Source of the DNA: an uncultured Paraprevotella sp.
Lineage (GTDB): Bacteria > Bacteroidota > Bacteroidia > Bacteroidales > Bacteroidaceae
Direction of reading: 5' to 3'
DNA length: 64,000 nucleotides
Assembly: GCA_944321525.1 (NCBI GenBank)
Contig: CALULQ010000001.1
Location: 62,001-126,000, forward strand
Positions 23,462 through 31,258 of this stretch are shown here, one piece after another; position 1 is the first letter of the stretch; each line of letters starts with the position of its first letter. Both the position numbers and the translations under genes were made by a program. The notes below the pieces were generated by a model, which worked only from the letters and a program-made list of their open reading frames with translations, did no database searches and was not told the origin of the DNA.

Positions 23462-24220
23462 ATGGAGAAAAATATTTCATTCAAGCTTAGATTTTGGCGC
23501 CAGAACGGACCGAAAGACAAAGGCCATTTTGACGAGCGCGAGATGAAGGACATCCCGGGCGACACCTCTTTCCTGGAGATGTTGGACATATTGAACGAGC
23601 AGCTCATCGAGGAAGGCAAGGAGCCGTTCGTCTTCGACCACGACTGCCGCGAGGGCATCTGCGGCATGTGCTCGCTTTACATCAACGGTACGCCGCACGG
23701 CAAGACGGAGCGAGGGGCTACCACCTGCCAGCTCTACATGCGCCGTTTCAACGACGGCGACACCATCACGGTGGAACCGTGGCGTTCGGCCGGTTTCCCG
23801 GTCATCAAGGACTGCATGGTGGACCGCTCGGCCTTCGACAAGATCATCCAGGCCGGCGGCTACGTGACGGTGCGCACCGGACAGCCCCAGGATGCCAATG
23901 CCATCCTCATCCCGAAGGAGAAGGCCGACGAGGCCATGGACTGCGCCACCTGCATCGGTTGCGGCGCTTGCGTGGCAGCCTGCAAGAACGGTTCGGCCAT
24001 GCTGTTCGTCTCTTCCAAGGTGAGCCAGCTGGCTCTCCTGCCGCAGGGCCGTCCCGAGGCCGCACGCCGCGCCAAGGCGATGATCGCCAAGATGGACGAG
24101 CTGGGCTTCGGTAACTGTACGAACACGCGTGCCTGCGAGGCCGTATGCCCGAAGAACGAGAGCATCGCCAACATCGCCCGCCTGAACCGCGAGTTCATCA
24201 AGGCCAAGTTGGACGACTGA
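23462..24220 (+). CDS. frdB: Fumarate reductase/succinate dehydrogenase iron-sulfur subunit
   Basis: This 252-residue electron-transfer subunit has three cluster motifs. The N-terminal plant-ferredoxin [2Fe-2S] site is CREGICGMC near residue 62 with a distal Cys in [10 protein letters not shown]. The second is [19 protein letters not shown] near 161, and the third region [13 protein letters not shown] near 220 supplies the remaining ligands for the [4Fe-4S] and [3Fe-4S] centres. It is the last gene of the operon and is followed directly by a strong terminator. Confidence 0.97.
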   Translation: MEKNISFKLRFWRQNGPKDKGHFDEREMKDIPGDTSFLEMLDILNEQLIEEGKEPFVFDHDCREGICGMCSLYINGTPHGKTERGATTCQLYMRRFNDGDTITVEPWRSAGFPVIKDCMVDRSAFDKIIQAGGYVTVRTGQPQDANAILIPKEKADEAMDCATCIGCGACVAACKNGSAMLFVSSKVSQLALLPQGRPEAARRAKAMIAKMDELGFGNCTNTRACEAVCPKNESIANIARLNREFIKAKLDD

Positions 24221-24250
24221 TTCCTCTCAGAGGATATTTGGAACAAAAAG

Positions 24251-24287
24251 AGCGCATCCCGCATTGGCGTGGGATGCGCTTTTTTTG
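24251..24287 (+). terminator. Terminator of the fumarate reductase operon
   Basis: A 10-bp perfect stem, AGCGCATCCC (24251-24260) with GGGATGCGCT (24271-24280), is followed by seven T residues, about 30 nt past the frdB stop. Confidence 0.9.
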
Positions 24288-24763
24288 TTCCTGCATGGGC
24301 GAGGGCCGTGGCACGTCTTGTGCCGCACAGTCCGGCCGGCAGTACCGTTCCTGTTGACTTGGGGCGAAAGGACGGTGCCGAAGCCCTTTTTCCTTGGCGT
24401 ATTTACGTCCCCGTGGACGGACGTTCGTTTTTATTGGAATATTTCGCCTTCTTGTTCTGACATTTAGTAAGGCGTCGTGTTGCTTGGCAGGCTTGTTTGT
24501 GACATTTTTGGTCCTGTCTTGGGCTGAATGGTAATAAAATGTCGCTTTCTGACGTCTTTCCTGCGTTTTTCTTTTGTCTGTGATTTTAAGTCAACTGGAG
24601 AGAAGGCGGCATTTTTCATGCCTGAACATGGCGAGGAGAGGGGCAGAAGGGGGAGCGAGGCCTTTCAAGGCGATGGCGGAGGATGCCGCCCCTTCTCGTA
24701 GTCCCTTGGAACAGATACGAATGCCGTACTGTCTGCCTTCTCCTTGCATTCCATTTTCCGGCT

Positions 24764-24800
24764 GGCTAAAAATTTCACTACGGCGAGCCAAAAATTTCAC
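24764..24800 (+). repeat. 15-bp direct repeat, 22-bp spacing
   Basis: GGCTAAAAATTTCAC (24764-24778) recurs as AGCCAAAAATTTCAC (24786-24800). The start-to-start distance of 22 bp puts both copies on the same face of the helix, as for paired regulator sites, but no promoter or gene is immediately downstream. Confidence 0.5.
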
Positions 24801-24881
24801 GGGCGGTGCAAACTCTCTTTCCGCGCAGGCGTGCCTTCGATTTGCCTCATGGTCATTCTCCTTTCTCCGCTTGGTCGAATT

Positions 24882-24921
24882 GTACTCTGCGGCAAGTACT
24901 CGAGTACTTGCCGCAGAGTAC
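24882..24921 (-). repeat. Dispersed palindromic repeat, copy 3 (perfect 40-bp palindrome)
   Basis: GTACTCTGCGGCAAGTAC, then TCGA, then its exact reverse complement GTACTTGCCGCAGAGTAC make a perfect 40-bp palindrome. The flanks suggest inverted orientation compared with the other copies: the AATTCG that follows other copies is found here on the left side in reverse. Confidence 0.9.
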
Positions 24922-25436
24922 TGCACGGCTTTCCGCATTTCCTTCGCCCCGGTTCCCGTATTTTTTCCGCGTTTCTGCTTCTTGTTTTCTTTCGTTGTCC
25001 GCGCCCGTGTGCTTCCATGTCTTGCCCATTTCCTTTTAATTTGTTTTAGGTTGTTGATTTACAAGGGCTTACTACACCCCATCCAAACGCTTCCCATTTG
25101 TTTTCCTACTTGCGAATTTTCCCCTTTTCATCTCTTTTCCATACTCCTTCTCCTATATATATGTACCCTTTTTTCTGTAAAATAATGAAAAAACAACTTG
25201 AAAATTTGGCCATGTTTTTTTTTTTTTATAGGTTTGCATCTGTAAAACAAACTTTAGTCGTGGGGGCGGCTTCGGACAACGTCCTGCCCCGCGATGTAAA
25301 AGGTGCTGTTCCGGTTCGGAGATGAGTCCGGAGGTAAGCATTTCTTTGCAGGCAAACAAGCGTTTTGTTCCCGATGGAATGGGCGTTTTTTGTGACTGTC
25401 ATTTGTAGCGCTGGAATAGAGACAGACGACTATATA

Positions 25437-25479
25437 AAGTCTTAACTTGTACGATAAATATAAGTCTTAACTTGTACGA
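25437..25479 (+). promoter_or_regulatory. 18-bp direct repeats abutting the locus start codon
   Basis: AAGTCTTAACTTGTACGA occurs exactly at 25437-25454 and 25462-25479, 25 bp apart, with the ATG of the HEAT-like gene beginning at the next base. No TAnnTTTG element or Shine-Dalgarno-like sequence is obvious. The repeats may be a regulator binding site controlling the exopolysaccharide locus, or a repeated leader element. Confidence 0.55.
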
Positions 25480-26805
25480 ATGAGGTTGAATGCAAAGATG
25501 CTATGCCTTTTGGCATTAGTATTGGCAGGAGCTGTTTTTCTCATTACGGCTCCGTCCATGGCAGATTCCACCCGGGTGGCCGATTACGGCGGGGCAGAGT
25601 TGTCCCCTTTGACAGAGGCATACCAATTGTGGGGTTGGAATGTGCCACGCTACTATTATTATTTGTTCGTACATCTCTTCGCCGGCTATCCTTGGGTAGT
25701 GCGGGTGGCCTACATGGTCATCATTTTCTGCTGCATCGCTTTCTCTGTCCTTATGTGCGTCATGGTGGCCGATTTCTACCTGCGCAGGCGAAACAAGAAG
25801 AAACTGGAAGAAATCAGAAAGAAGTATTTGGAAAAGCTCAAGGGCGTGTGCTACGCCGAGGTGGAAAATCTTCCTACGGAAGAGATCAGCCGCCGCTTGG
25901 ACTACAAGCACCGGAAGTGGAAAGACTGGGAGATGCGCCAATGGGCTGCCGTGTTTATCGAAGCCAGTACTTTCACCAACACACAGAACCCCAATCTGAC
26001 GAACATCCAGCGCGCCATGCGCCTTGTGGGCTTCACCGACTACGTGGAGCGCCAGCTGCTGCACGGCAAGCAGTCGGTGAAGCTGCAGATGATACACACC
26101 GTGCGGCTGACCAACATGCAGTTGCCCAACGGACTGGTGACGCGCCTGGTGAACGACAAGGACGAGCAGTTGCGCAAGGCTTCCCGCCTCTATTATATGT
26201 GTACCAGTGTGGACGACCCCTACGTGTTCTTCGAGGAGGAGAACAAGCTGGGCGTGCTCTTTTCGCAGTGGGACATGATGGAGCTGCACGAGATCTTCCG
26301 CAAGGTGAACGAGGGCGGGCGTCCAGCGCCCCTCTTCGTGCCGATTCTCCAACGGGTGGAGAATCCCGGCATCGTGGCCTTCATGATGAAGGAGATAGCC
26401 TATTGGGGCACCGACCAGGAGATGCGCTACCTGATGGGCTTCTTCGAGTCGCCCAACTTCCAGCACCGCCATGCGGCCTTCGAGAGCATGGGCATCCGGC
26501 GCTTCGCCGAGTCGGAAAAGTCCATGATCCGGGTGTTCCACATGCAGACAGAAGTCATGCGCCGCACGATTCTCAACTCCATCCTGGCCATTCATTCCGG
26601 TCGCAGCGTGAATTTCTTCCGCGACACCTACCAAAGCGGCGTTTCGCAGTTCACCAAGCGTACCGCCCTGCGCTGCCTGTGGCTCTACGGCCCGCGCGGG
26701 CGCAGCATGTTCGAGGCGCTGAAGGCTTCGGCCCCCGCCGCCGACGAGATATTGTTCCGGCATGTGGAGAGTCCCATCATTAACTACGAGGAGGGCACGG
26801 TATGA
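25480..26805 (+). CDS. Membrane-anchored HEAT-like protein of exopolysaccharide locus
   Basis: This 441-residue protein has an N-terminal hydrophobic segment (residues 7-25), a second membrane helix near 70-95 (VAYMVIIFCCIAFSVLMCVM) followed by basic RRRNKKK, and a long cytoplasmic alpha-helical part with HEAT-like helical hairpins (residues 105-430; for example RALRLVG-type and YLMGFFESPNFQHRHAAFES). No catalytic motif is seen. Its stop overlaps the ATG of the glycosyltransferase gene by 4 nt, so the two are made together. The likely role is a scaffold or regulator of the synthase at the inner membrane, by analogy with accessory subunits of Pga or Bcs; this is inference. An alternative ATG at 25498 would remove six residues. 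Confidence 0.75.
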   Translation: MRLNAKMLCLLALVLAGAVFLITAPSMADSTRVADYGGAELSPLTEAYQLWGWNVPRYYYYLFVHLFAGYPWVVRVAYMVIIFCCIAFSVLMCVMVADFYLRRRNKKKLEEIRKKYLEKLKGVCYAEVENLPTEEISRRLDYKHRKWKDWEMRQWAAVFIEASTFTNTQNPNLTNIQRAMRLVGFTDYVERQLLHGKQSVKLQMIHTVRLTNMQLPNGLVTRLVNDKDEQLRKASRLYYMCTSVDDPYVFFEEENKLGVLFSQWDMMELHEIFRKVNEGGRPAPLFVPILQRVENPGIVAFMMKEIAYWGTDQEMRYLMGFFESPNFQHRHAAFESMGIRRFAESEKSMIRVFHMQTEVMRRTILNSILAIHSGRSVNFFRDTYQSGVSQFTKRTALRCLWLYGPRGRSMFEALKASAPAADEILFRHVESPIINYEEGTV

Positions 26806-28301
26806 TAAAAGACCTGATATTCTACTTCTACGGCTATGTGGTGTTCTTCTACAGCATGGGGCTCATCATCTCGTATGTCATCCTCATGTGGCTGGCCGAA
26901 ATCGGCATATTCCGCAAGAAGCGCGGACCGCTGAGCCTCTACACCAAGCAGATTATCGAAAAAAGCCCCTACACGCCCGGTGTGTCCATCATCGCGCCGG
27001 CCTACAATGAGGAGCGCACTGTCGTGAACAACGTCAACTCGCTGCTCGGGCAGGACTATCCCACTTTCGAAGTCGTCATCGTCAACGACGGCAGCACCGA
27101 CAAGACGCTCGATCTGCTCATTGAGAAATTCGAGCTTGTGGAGGTGCCGTTCGCTTACGTGGAATACATCCGCACCAAGCCCTACCGTCGGCTCTTCAAG
27201 TCCACGAACCCGGAATACCGCCGCCTCGTCGTGGTGGACAAGGAGAACGGCGGCACGAAGGCCGATGCCGTCAATGCCGGGCTGAATGCCTCTTCTTATC
27301 CTTACTTCATCAACATTGACGTGGACGGCATCCTGACACGCGACGCCATTTCGCAGTGCATCATTCCCATTCTCCAGGACGACCATGTGATTGCCGTGAG
27401 CGGGATTATGGCCGTTTCCAACGGGTGTAAGGTGGAAAAAGGGCAAATCGTCGAGCAACGTCCGCCACACACACCCTGCGCTCTGTTCCAGACGTTGGAG
27501 TACATGCGCTCCTTCCTCGTGGGCAAGATGGGGTGGTCCACCATCAACGCCATGCCCAACGTGTCCGGTGGATACGGGCTTTTTGATAAGAAGATCGTCA
27601 TGTCGGCCGGCGGCTACAGTGGCGATTCCTTTGCCGAAGACATGGACATGATTATCCGCATGGTGGGCTATTGCTGCGACTTCAAGCGCAAATACCGCAT
27701 CGTGCAGGTGCCCGTCGTGGCCTGCTGGAATGAGGTGCCTCCCAATATCAAGGTGCTCTACAACCAGCGTGTGCGCTGGGGGCGTGGTCTGATAGAGACT
27801 TTCGTTCGCCACCGCCGTTTCCTTTTCAACCGCAAGTACCGCAGGTTGGGATTGGTCACGTTGCCCTACGTGTTCGTGTTCGAGCTGCTGGCACCCGTCA
27901 TCGAGTTCGTGGGTTTCTTGGTATTCATCTACCAAGCCCTTACGGGAGCCGTCAACTGGATGTCGGCCTTGGTTATCTTCCTGGGGCTCTACACGTTCTG
28001 CTTCGTTCTTTCGCTCGTGGTGATGTTCAACGATTACACCTTGGGCGGCTCTTTCCGCAAGTTGCGTTCCTATCTGTGGATTATGGGGGCGGCCCTGCTT
28101 GAGCCCTTCCTTTACCATCCTTTCACCGTGATATTCTCCCTGAAGGGGTATTGGAACTACCTGCTTGGCAAACGGGCTGTTTGGGGAACCATGAGCCGCA
28201 AGGGCTTCTCCGATGAAAGCGAAGGGAAGGATGCGGGCAAGGTCGGCGTGGCGACGGCCGCTTCCGGCGGACCGGACAACATGAAAGGAGGTGCGTCATG
28301 A
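26802..28301 (+). CDS. Processive family 2 glycosyltransferase (polysaccharide synthase)
   Basis: This 499-residue membrane glycosyltransferase has an N-terminal membrane helix (residues 5-33), a GT-A domain starting VSIIAPAYNEERTVVNNVNS at 61, and at least three C-terminal membrane helices between 350 and 450. All residues of processive GT2 enzymes are present: D96 in VNDGSTD, the DVD motif at 173-175, the catalytic Asp in AED at 278-280, and QRVRW at 322-326. It therefore probably polymerises and extrudes a beta-linked polysaccharide, as PgaC, HasA and BcsA do; the sugar is unknown. It overlaps by 4 nt with both neighbours. Confidence 0.92.
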   Translation: MIKDLIFYFYGYVVFFYSMGLIISYVILMWLAEIGIFRKKRGPLSLYTKQIIEKSPYTPGVSIIAPAYNEERTVVNNVNSLLGQDYPTFEVVIVNDGSTDKTLDLLIEKFELVEVPFAYVEYIRTKPYRRLFKSTNPEYRRLVVVDKENGGTKADAVNAGLNASSYPYFINIDVDGILTRDAISQCIIPILQDDHVIAVSGIMAVSNGCKVEKGQIVEQRPPHTPCALFQTLEYMRSFLVGKMGWSTINAMPNVSGGYGLFDKKIVMSAGGYSGDSFAEDMDMIIRMVGYCCDFKRKYRIVQVPVVACWNEVPPNIKVLYNQRVRWGRGLIETFVRHRRFLFNRKYRRLGLVTLPYVFVFELLAPVIEFVGFLVFIYQALTGAVNWMSALVIFLGLYTFCFVLSLVVMFNDYTLGGSFRKLRSYLWIMGAALLEPFLYHPFTVIFSLKGYWNYLLGKRAVWGTMSRKGFSDESEGKDAGKVGVATAASGGPDNMKGGAS

Positions 28302-31258
28302 AGGGAAAAGGTTGCTTGCTCTCTTGGGTCATTCTCATCCTCTTTGTTTCCGGCGTGTACGCCTTCAACGGCCTGTTCGACGAAGACATCAAGAGTCCCG
28401 ATTTCTACGCTTCCAACGTGCGCATGATGTTCAAGAACGGACAGTGGGAAGAAGGGAAGCGGCTGCTCGACGAAGGCTTGCGCTACTACACCGAAACCAA
28501 CGACCTGAACGAACTCAACGGGCAGTATTATTACCATCACAAGGACTACGACAATGCCCGTTACTACCTCATAGTGGCCGTGCGCGACAACCCCGAGAAC
28601 GTCACCGCCAAGCAGTTGCTCGTGAAGGTGGAAGAGGAAACCGAGAACTATTCCAGCGCCATCTGTTACGTGAACGAGCTGCTGGAGATCAATCCCTATT
28701 GGCAGGGAATGTGGCGCAAGAAGATAGGTCTCTTCCGCCTGCAGGGCAACCACGTGGAGGCCGACCGCCTGCTGAAGCGGCTGCACCAGATTTATCCCAA
28801 CGACTCGCTCGTGCAGCGCGACTACCGGGGCAGCTTGGAGGAGCGCTTCCTGCGCGAGCGGGAGGCGGGCAACCGCGCGGCCGCCATCAGTTCGCTCTAC
28901 GAGCTGACCGAAGCCGTGCCCGACAATGCGGAGTATTACCTGGTGTTGTCCAACCTGCTCCTGCAGGAAGGGAACACCGAGGAAGCCCTCGCCGTGGCCG
29001 GACGCGGAGTGTCGAACCTGCCGCGCAACTCGCTGCTGGTCATCAAGAAGGCCTCCATCTTGGCCGGTGAGGGGCGCTATCAGGAAGCCATGGCATTCGT
29101 GAAAGCGCGCATGCGCTACAACAGCAGCGCGTCGCTGTCGCGGTTCTATACTAGCCTGTTGGCCGAAGCCGCCAATGCCGCCCGCATGAACGACCCCTAC
29201 GTGCTCCACGGGCAGCTCTATGCCACCACGGGCAACAGCGAGGCGCTCGACTATATGATCAACACCGCCGTGTCGCGCGGTTACGACGAAGATGCCCTCT
29301 ACTACCTGGCCGAGGCCAAGCGGAGGCGGGGCGACCTTCCTTCGTTGCTTTATAAGGAATACTTGGTCTACAAGCGCATGGGGAACACCAACAAGGCCTA
29401 TTCCCTGCTGACCACCTTGGCCGCCATTGACTCCACCGACACCGACATCGCCGATGAATTGGCGCTGAACAGGCTGCAACAGGCCGGAAACCTCATCTCC
29501 GACGGGCTTTATTCCGAAGCCTTGCCTTACCTCAAGGCTGCCAGCCGCCACAGCTACGACCCGGACATCACCGCCGCGGCCCTCAATCGCGAATATGCGT
29601 GCTACTATGAGATGCGCCGCTACGACGAGGCCCTTGCCGCGCTGGACAGCATGTATGCCATAGACCCTGATGAAATGGGCTATTTCGTGCGCAAGGCCGA
29701 CATCCTGAACCGTCAGGGGCATGCGCCTGAGGCGCTCGACCTGCTCGATTCGGCCATGGTGGACTCCGCCGTGGAGCAGGAAATGCGTGCCGCCTACGTG
29801 TCGGCCTACGAGGAGATAGCCGTGCCCTACATCAAGAGTCTCATCGAAGACGGTGCGTCTTCACTGGCCTTCTCCCGGAGCGCCCGCCTCTTGGCCTACA
29901 ATCCCTCCTGTGTCGAGGGCTTGCAATACGCCATCGGCATGTCCGACTTGCTGGGGCGCACCGACGCCTACGACTATTATGTCGACCTTGCCCGTTCCGT
30001 CTATCCCGAGCGCACCGATTTCATCGTGAAGAAGGCCGTTTCCTACAGCCGCGGCGGCGACTATGCCCGTGCTATGGAGATGCTGCATCCTTGGTTGGAG
30101 AGGTATCCCCACAACGAAGGCATAGTGGGCGCATATTCCGAGAACAGCGAGTTGCGGGCCTATGAGCTCATCAAGGCCCACCAGCCCGATTCCGCCATTG
30201 CCGTGGTGGACAGTGCGCTGCTCTTCGATGCCGACAACGAAGCGCTCTACATGGCCAAGGGCGTGGCCTACGAATCCATGCACGAGTATGACTCCGCATA
30301 CCATTATCAGTTCAAGTACACACCCGGCTCGGCCGAGGCGGCCGCCTTCAAGCGCCATCTCGACGGACTGGAGAGCCGTTCCTACAAGAACGAGGTGGGT
30401 GTGGAATACTTGCAGGGACGTTATGGCGAGGACGACGTGATTACGTCCGTGGCCACAGCTTCCTATACCCGCACGGGCAAGAATGACATTGTCACCGGTC
30501 GGCTCAACTATGCCGGACGCGACGGCAGTGCCGCGGGCGACGACCCCGAGGACCAGGTGCCCGGTGGCGTGGGCGTGCAGTTGCAGGCTTCGTGGACGCA
30601 CTCCTTCTCGCCCAAGTGGAGTTTCTCCATCACGGGCGGCGTGGCCTCCAAATACTTCCCGAAAATCATGGCCGAGGCCAAAGTGGAGCACTATTTCGAC
30701 CGCGACGTGTCGCTCGACGTGCATGCCGGTTATCGCCGCATCAGTACTTATTCCAAGGGCTACCGCTGGGAGGTCACGGACCCGGAGACCGGCGATGGCG
30801 GCTGGGTATTCGACGGGTGGGACGAGTATAAGAGCAACATCTTCAGTCTTGGGGTCGGCTCCACGAAATACTGGGAGCGCATTGCCTTGGGGGGCAAGGT
30901 GGACGGCTATCTCAACTCGTCGAACCTCTACGTCAATGCGGCGGCGCAGTTCAAGTATTACCCGCTCGACGACGGGCGGACGAGCATCATCGTCACCGGC
31001 AGTGCGGGAACGGCGCCCGAAGCGAACATGATCGACAATGCCATGCCCGGTTCGTTCGACAAGCTCAACACTTCCGTGGGATTGGGCGGAATATACATGA
31101 TCAACAAGCATCTCTCTGCCGGCCTCATGGGCGAGTGGCACACGTTCTACAGCCAGACCAACAACCGTTCGGGCGGAGCGTGGGACTATACGGAGACTAT
31201 CACAACGAGATATAGGAACTTGTACAACATTCATTTGCAGCTGTATGTGCACTTCTGA
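28298..31258 (+). CDS. TPR-rich YaiO/PgaA-like outer-membrane export protein
   Basis: This 986-residue protein has an N-terminal signal segment (LLSWVILILFVSGVYAF), about 680 residues of tetratricopeptide-type repeats, and a C-terminal beta-barrel of about 290 residues resembling the YaiO family (NEVGVEYLQGRYGEDD, then alternating strands such as SWTHSFSPKWSFSITGG) ending in aromatic LYVHF. A periplasmic TPR scaffold joined to an outer-membrane barrel is the plan of PgaA, BcsC and AlgK/AlgE exporters. It starts inside the end of the glycosyltransferase gene (4-nt overlap) and its own 3' end overlaps the next gene by 14 nt. I infer that it guides the polymer across the periplasm and outer membrane. 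Confidence 0.85.
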   Translation: MKGKGCLLSWVILILFVSGVYAFNGLFDEDIKSPDFYASNVRMMFKNGQWEEGKRLLDEGLRYYTETNDLNELNGQYYYHHKDYDNARYYLIVAVRDNPENVTAKQLLVKVEEETENYSSAICYVNELLEINPYWQGMWRKKIGLFRLQGNHVEADRLLKRLHQIYPNDSLVQRDYRGSLEERFLREREAGNRAAAISSLYELTEAVPDNAEYYLVLSNLLLQEGNTEEALAVAGRGVSNLPRNSLLVIKKASILAGEGRYQEAMAFVKARMRYNSSASLSRFYTSLLAEAANAARMNDPYVLHGQLYATTGNSEALDYMINTAVSRGYDEDALYYLAEAKRRRGDLPSLLYKEYLVYKRMGNTNKAYSLLTTLAAIDSTDTDIADELALNRLQQAGNLISDGLYSEALPYLKAASRHSYDPDITAAALNREYACYYEMRRYDEALAALDSMYAIDPDEMGYFVRKADILNRQGHAPEALDLLDSAMVDSAVEQEMRAAYVSAYEEIAVPYIKSLIEDGASSLAFSRSARLLAYNPSCVEGLQYAIGMSDLLGRTDAYDYYVDLARSVYPERTDFIVKKAVSYSRGGDYARAMEMLHPWLERYPHNEGIVGAYSENSELRAYELIKAHQPDSAIAVVDSALLFDADNEALYMAKGVAYESMHEYDSAYHYQFKYTPGSAEAAAFKRHLDGLESRSYKNEVGVEYLQGRYGEDDVITSVATASYTRTGKNDIVTGRLNYAGRDGSAAGDDPEDQVPGGVGVQLQASWTHSFSPKWSFSITGGVASKYFPKIMAEAKVEHYFDRDVSLDVHAGYRRISTYSKGYRWEVTDPETGDGGWVFDGWDEYKSNIFSLGVGSTKYWERIALGGKVDGYLNSSNLYVNAAAQFKYYPLDDGRTSIIVTGSAGTAPEANMIDNAMPGSFDKLNTSVGLGGIYMINKHLSAGLMGEWHTFYSQTNNRSGGAWDYTETITTRYRNLYNIHLQLYVHF

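Larger units (their letters stand above)
24288..25479. other. 1.2-kb intergenic region before exopolysaccharide locus
   Basis: No credible gene was found. The region holds a 15-bp direct repeat (24764-24800), the perfect palindromic repeat copy (24882-24921), a long T-run at about 25215-25229, and an 18-bp direct repeat that touches the start codon of the next gene (25437-25479). Open frames here cross the repeats and have Ser/Arg/Phe-rich translations without domains. Confidence 0.65.

Noticed and set aside
24574..25185. Plus-strand open frame of 203 codons before the exopolysaccharide locus
   Set aside because: It contains the palindromic repeat, has low-complexity Ser/Leu/Phe-rich sequence and no homologous motif.
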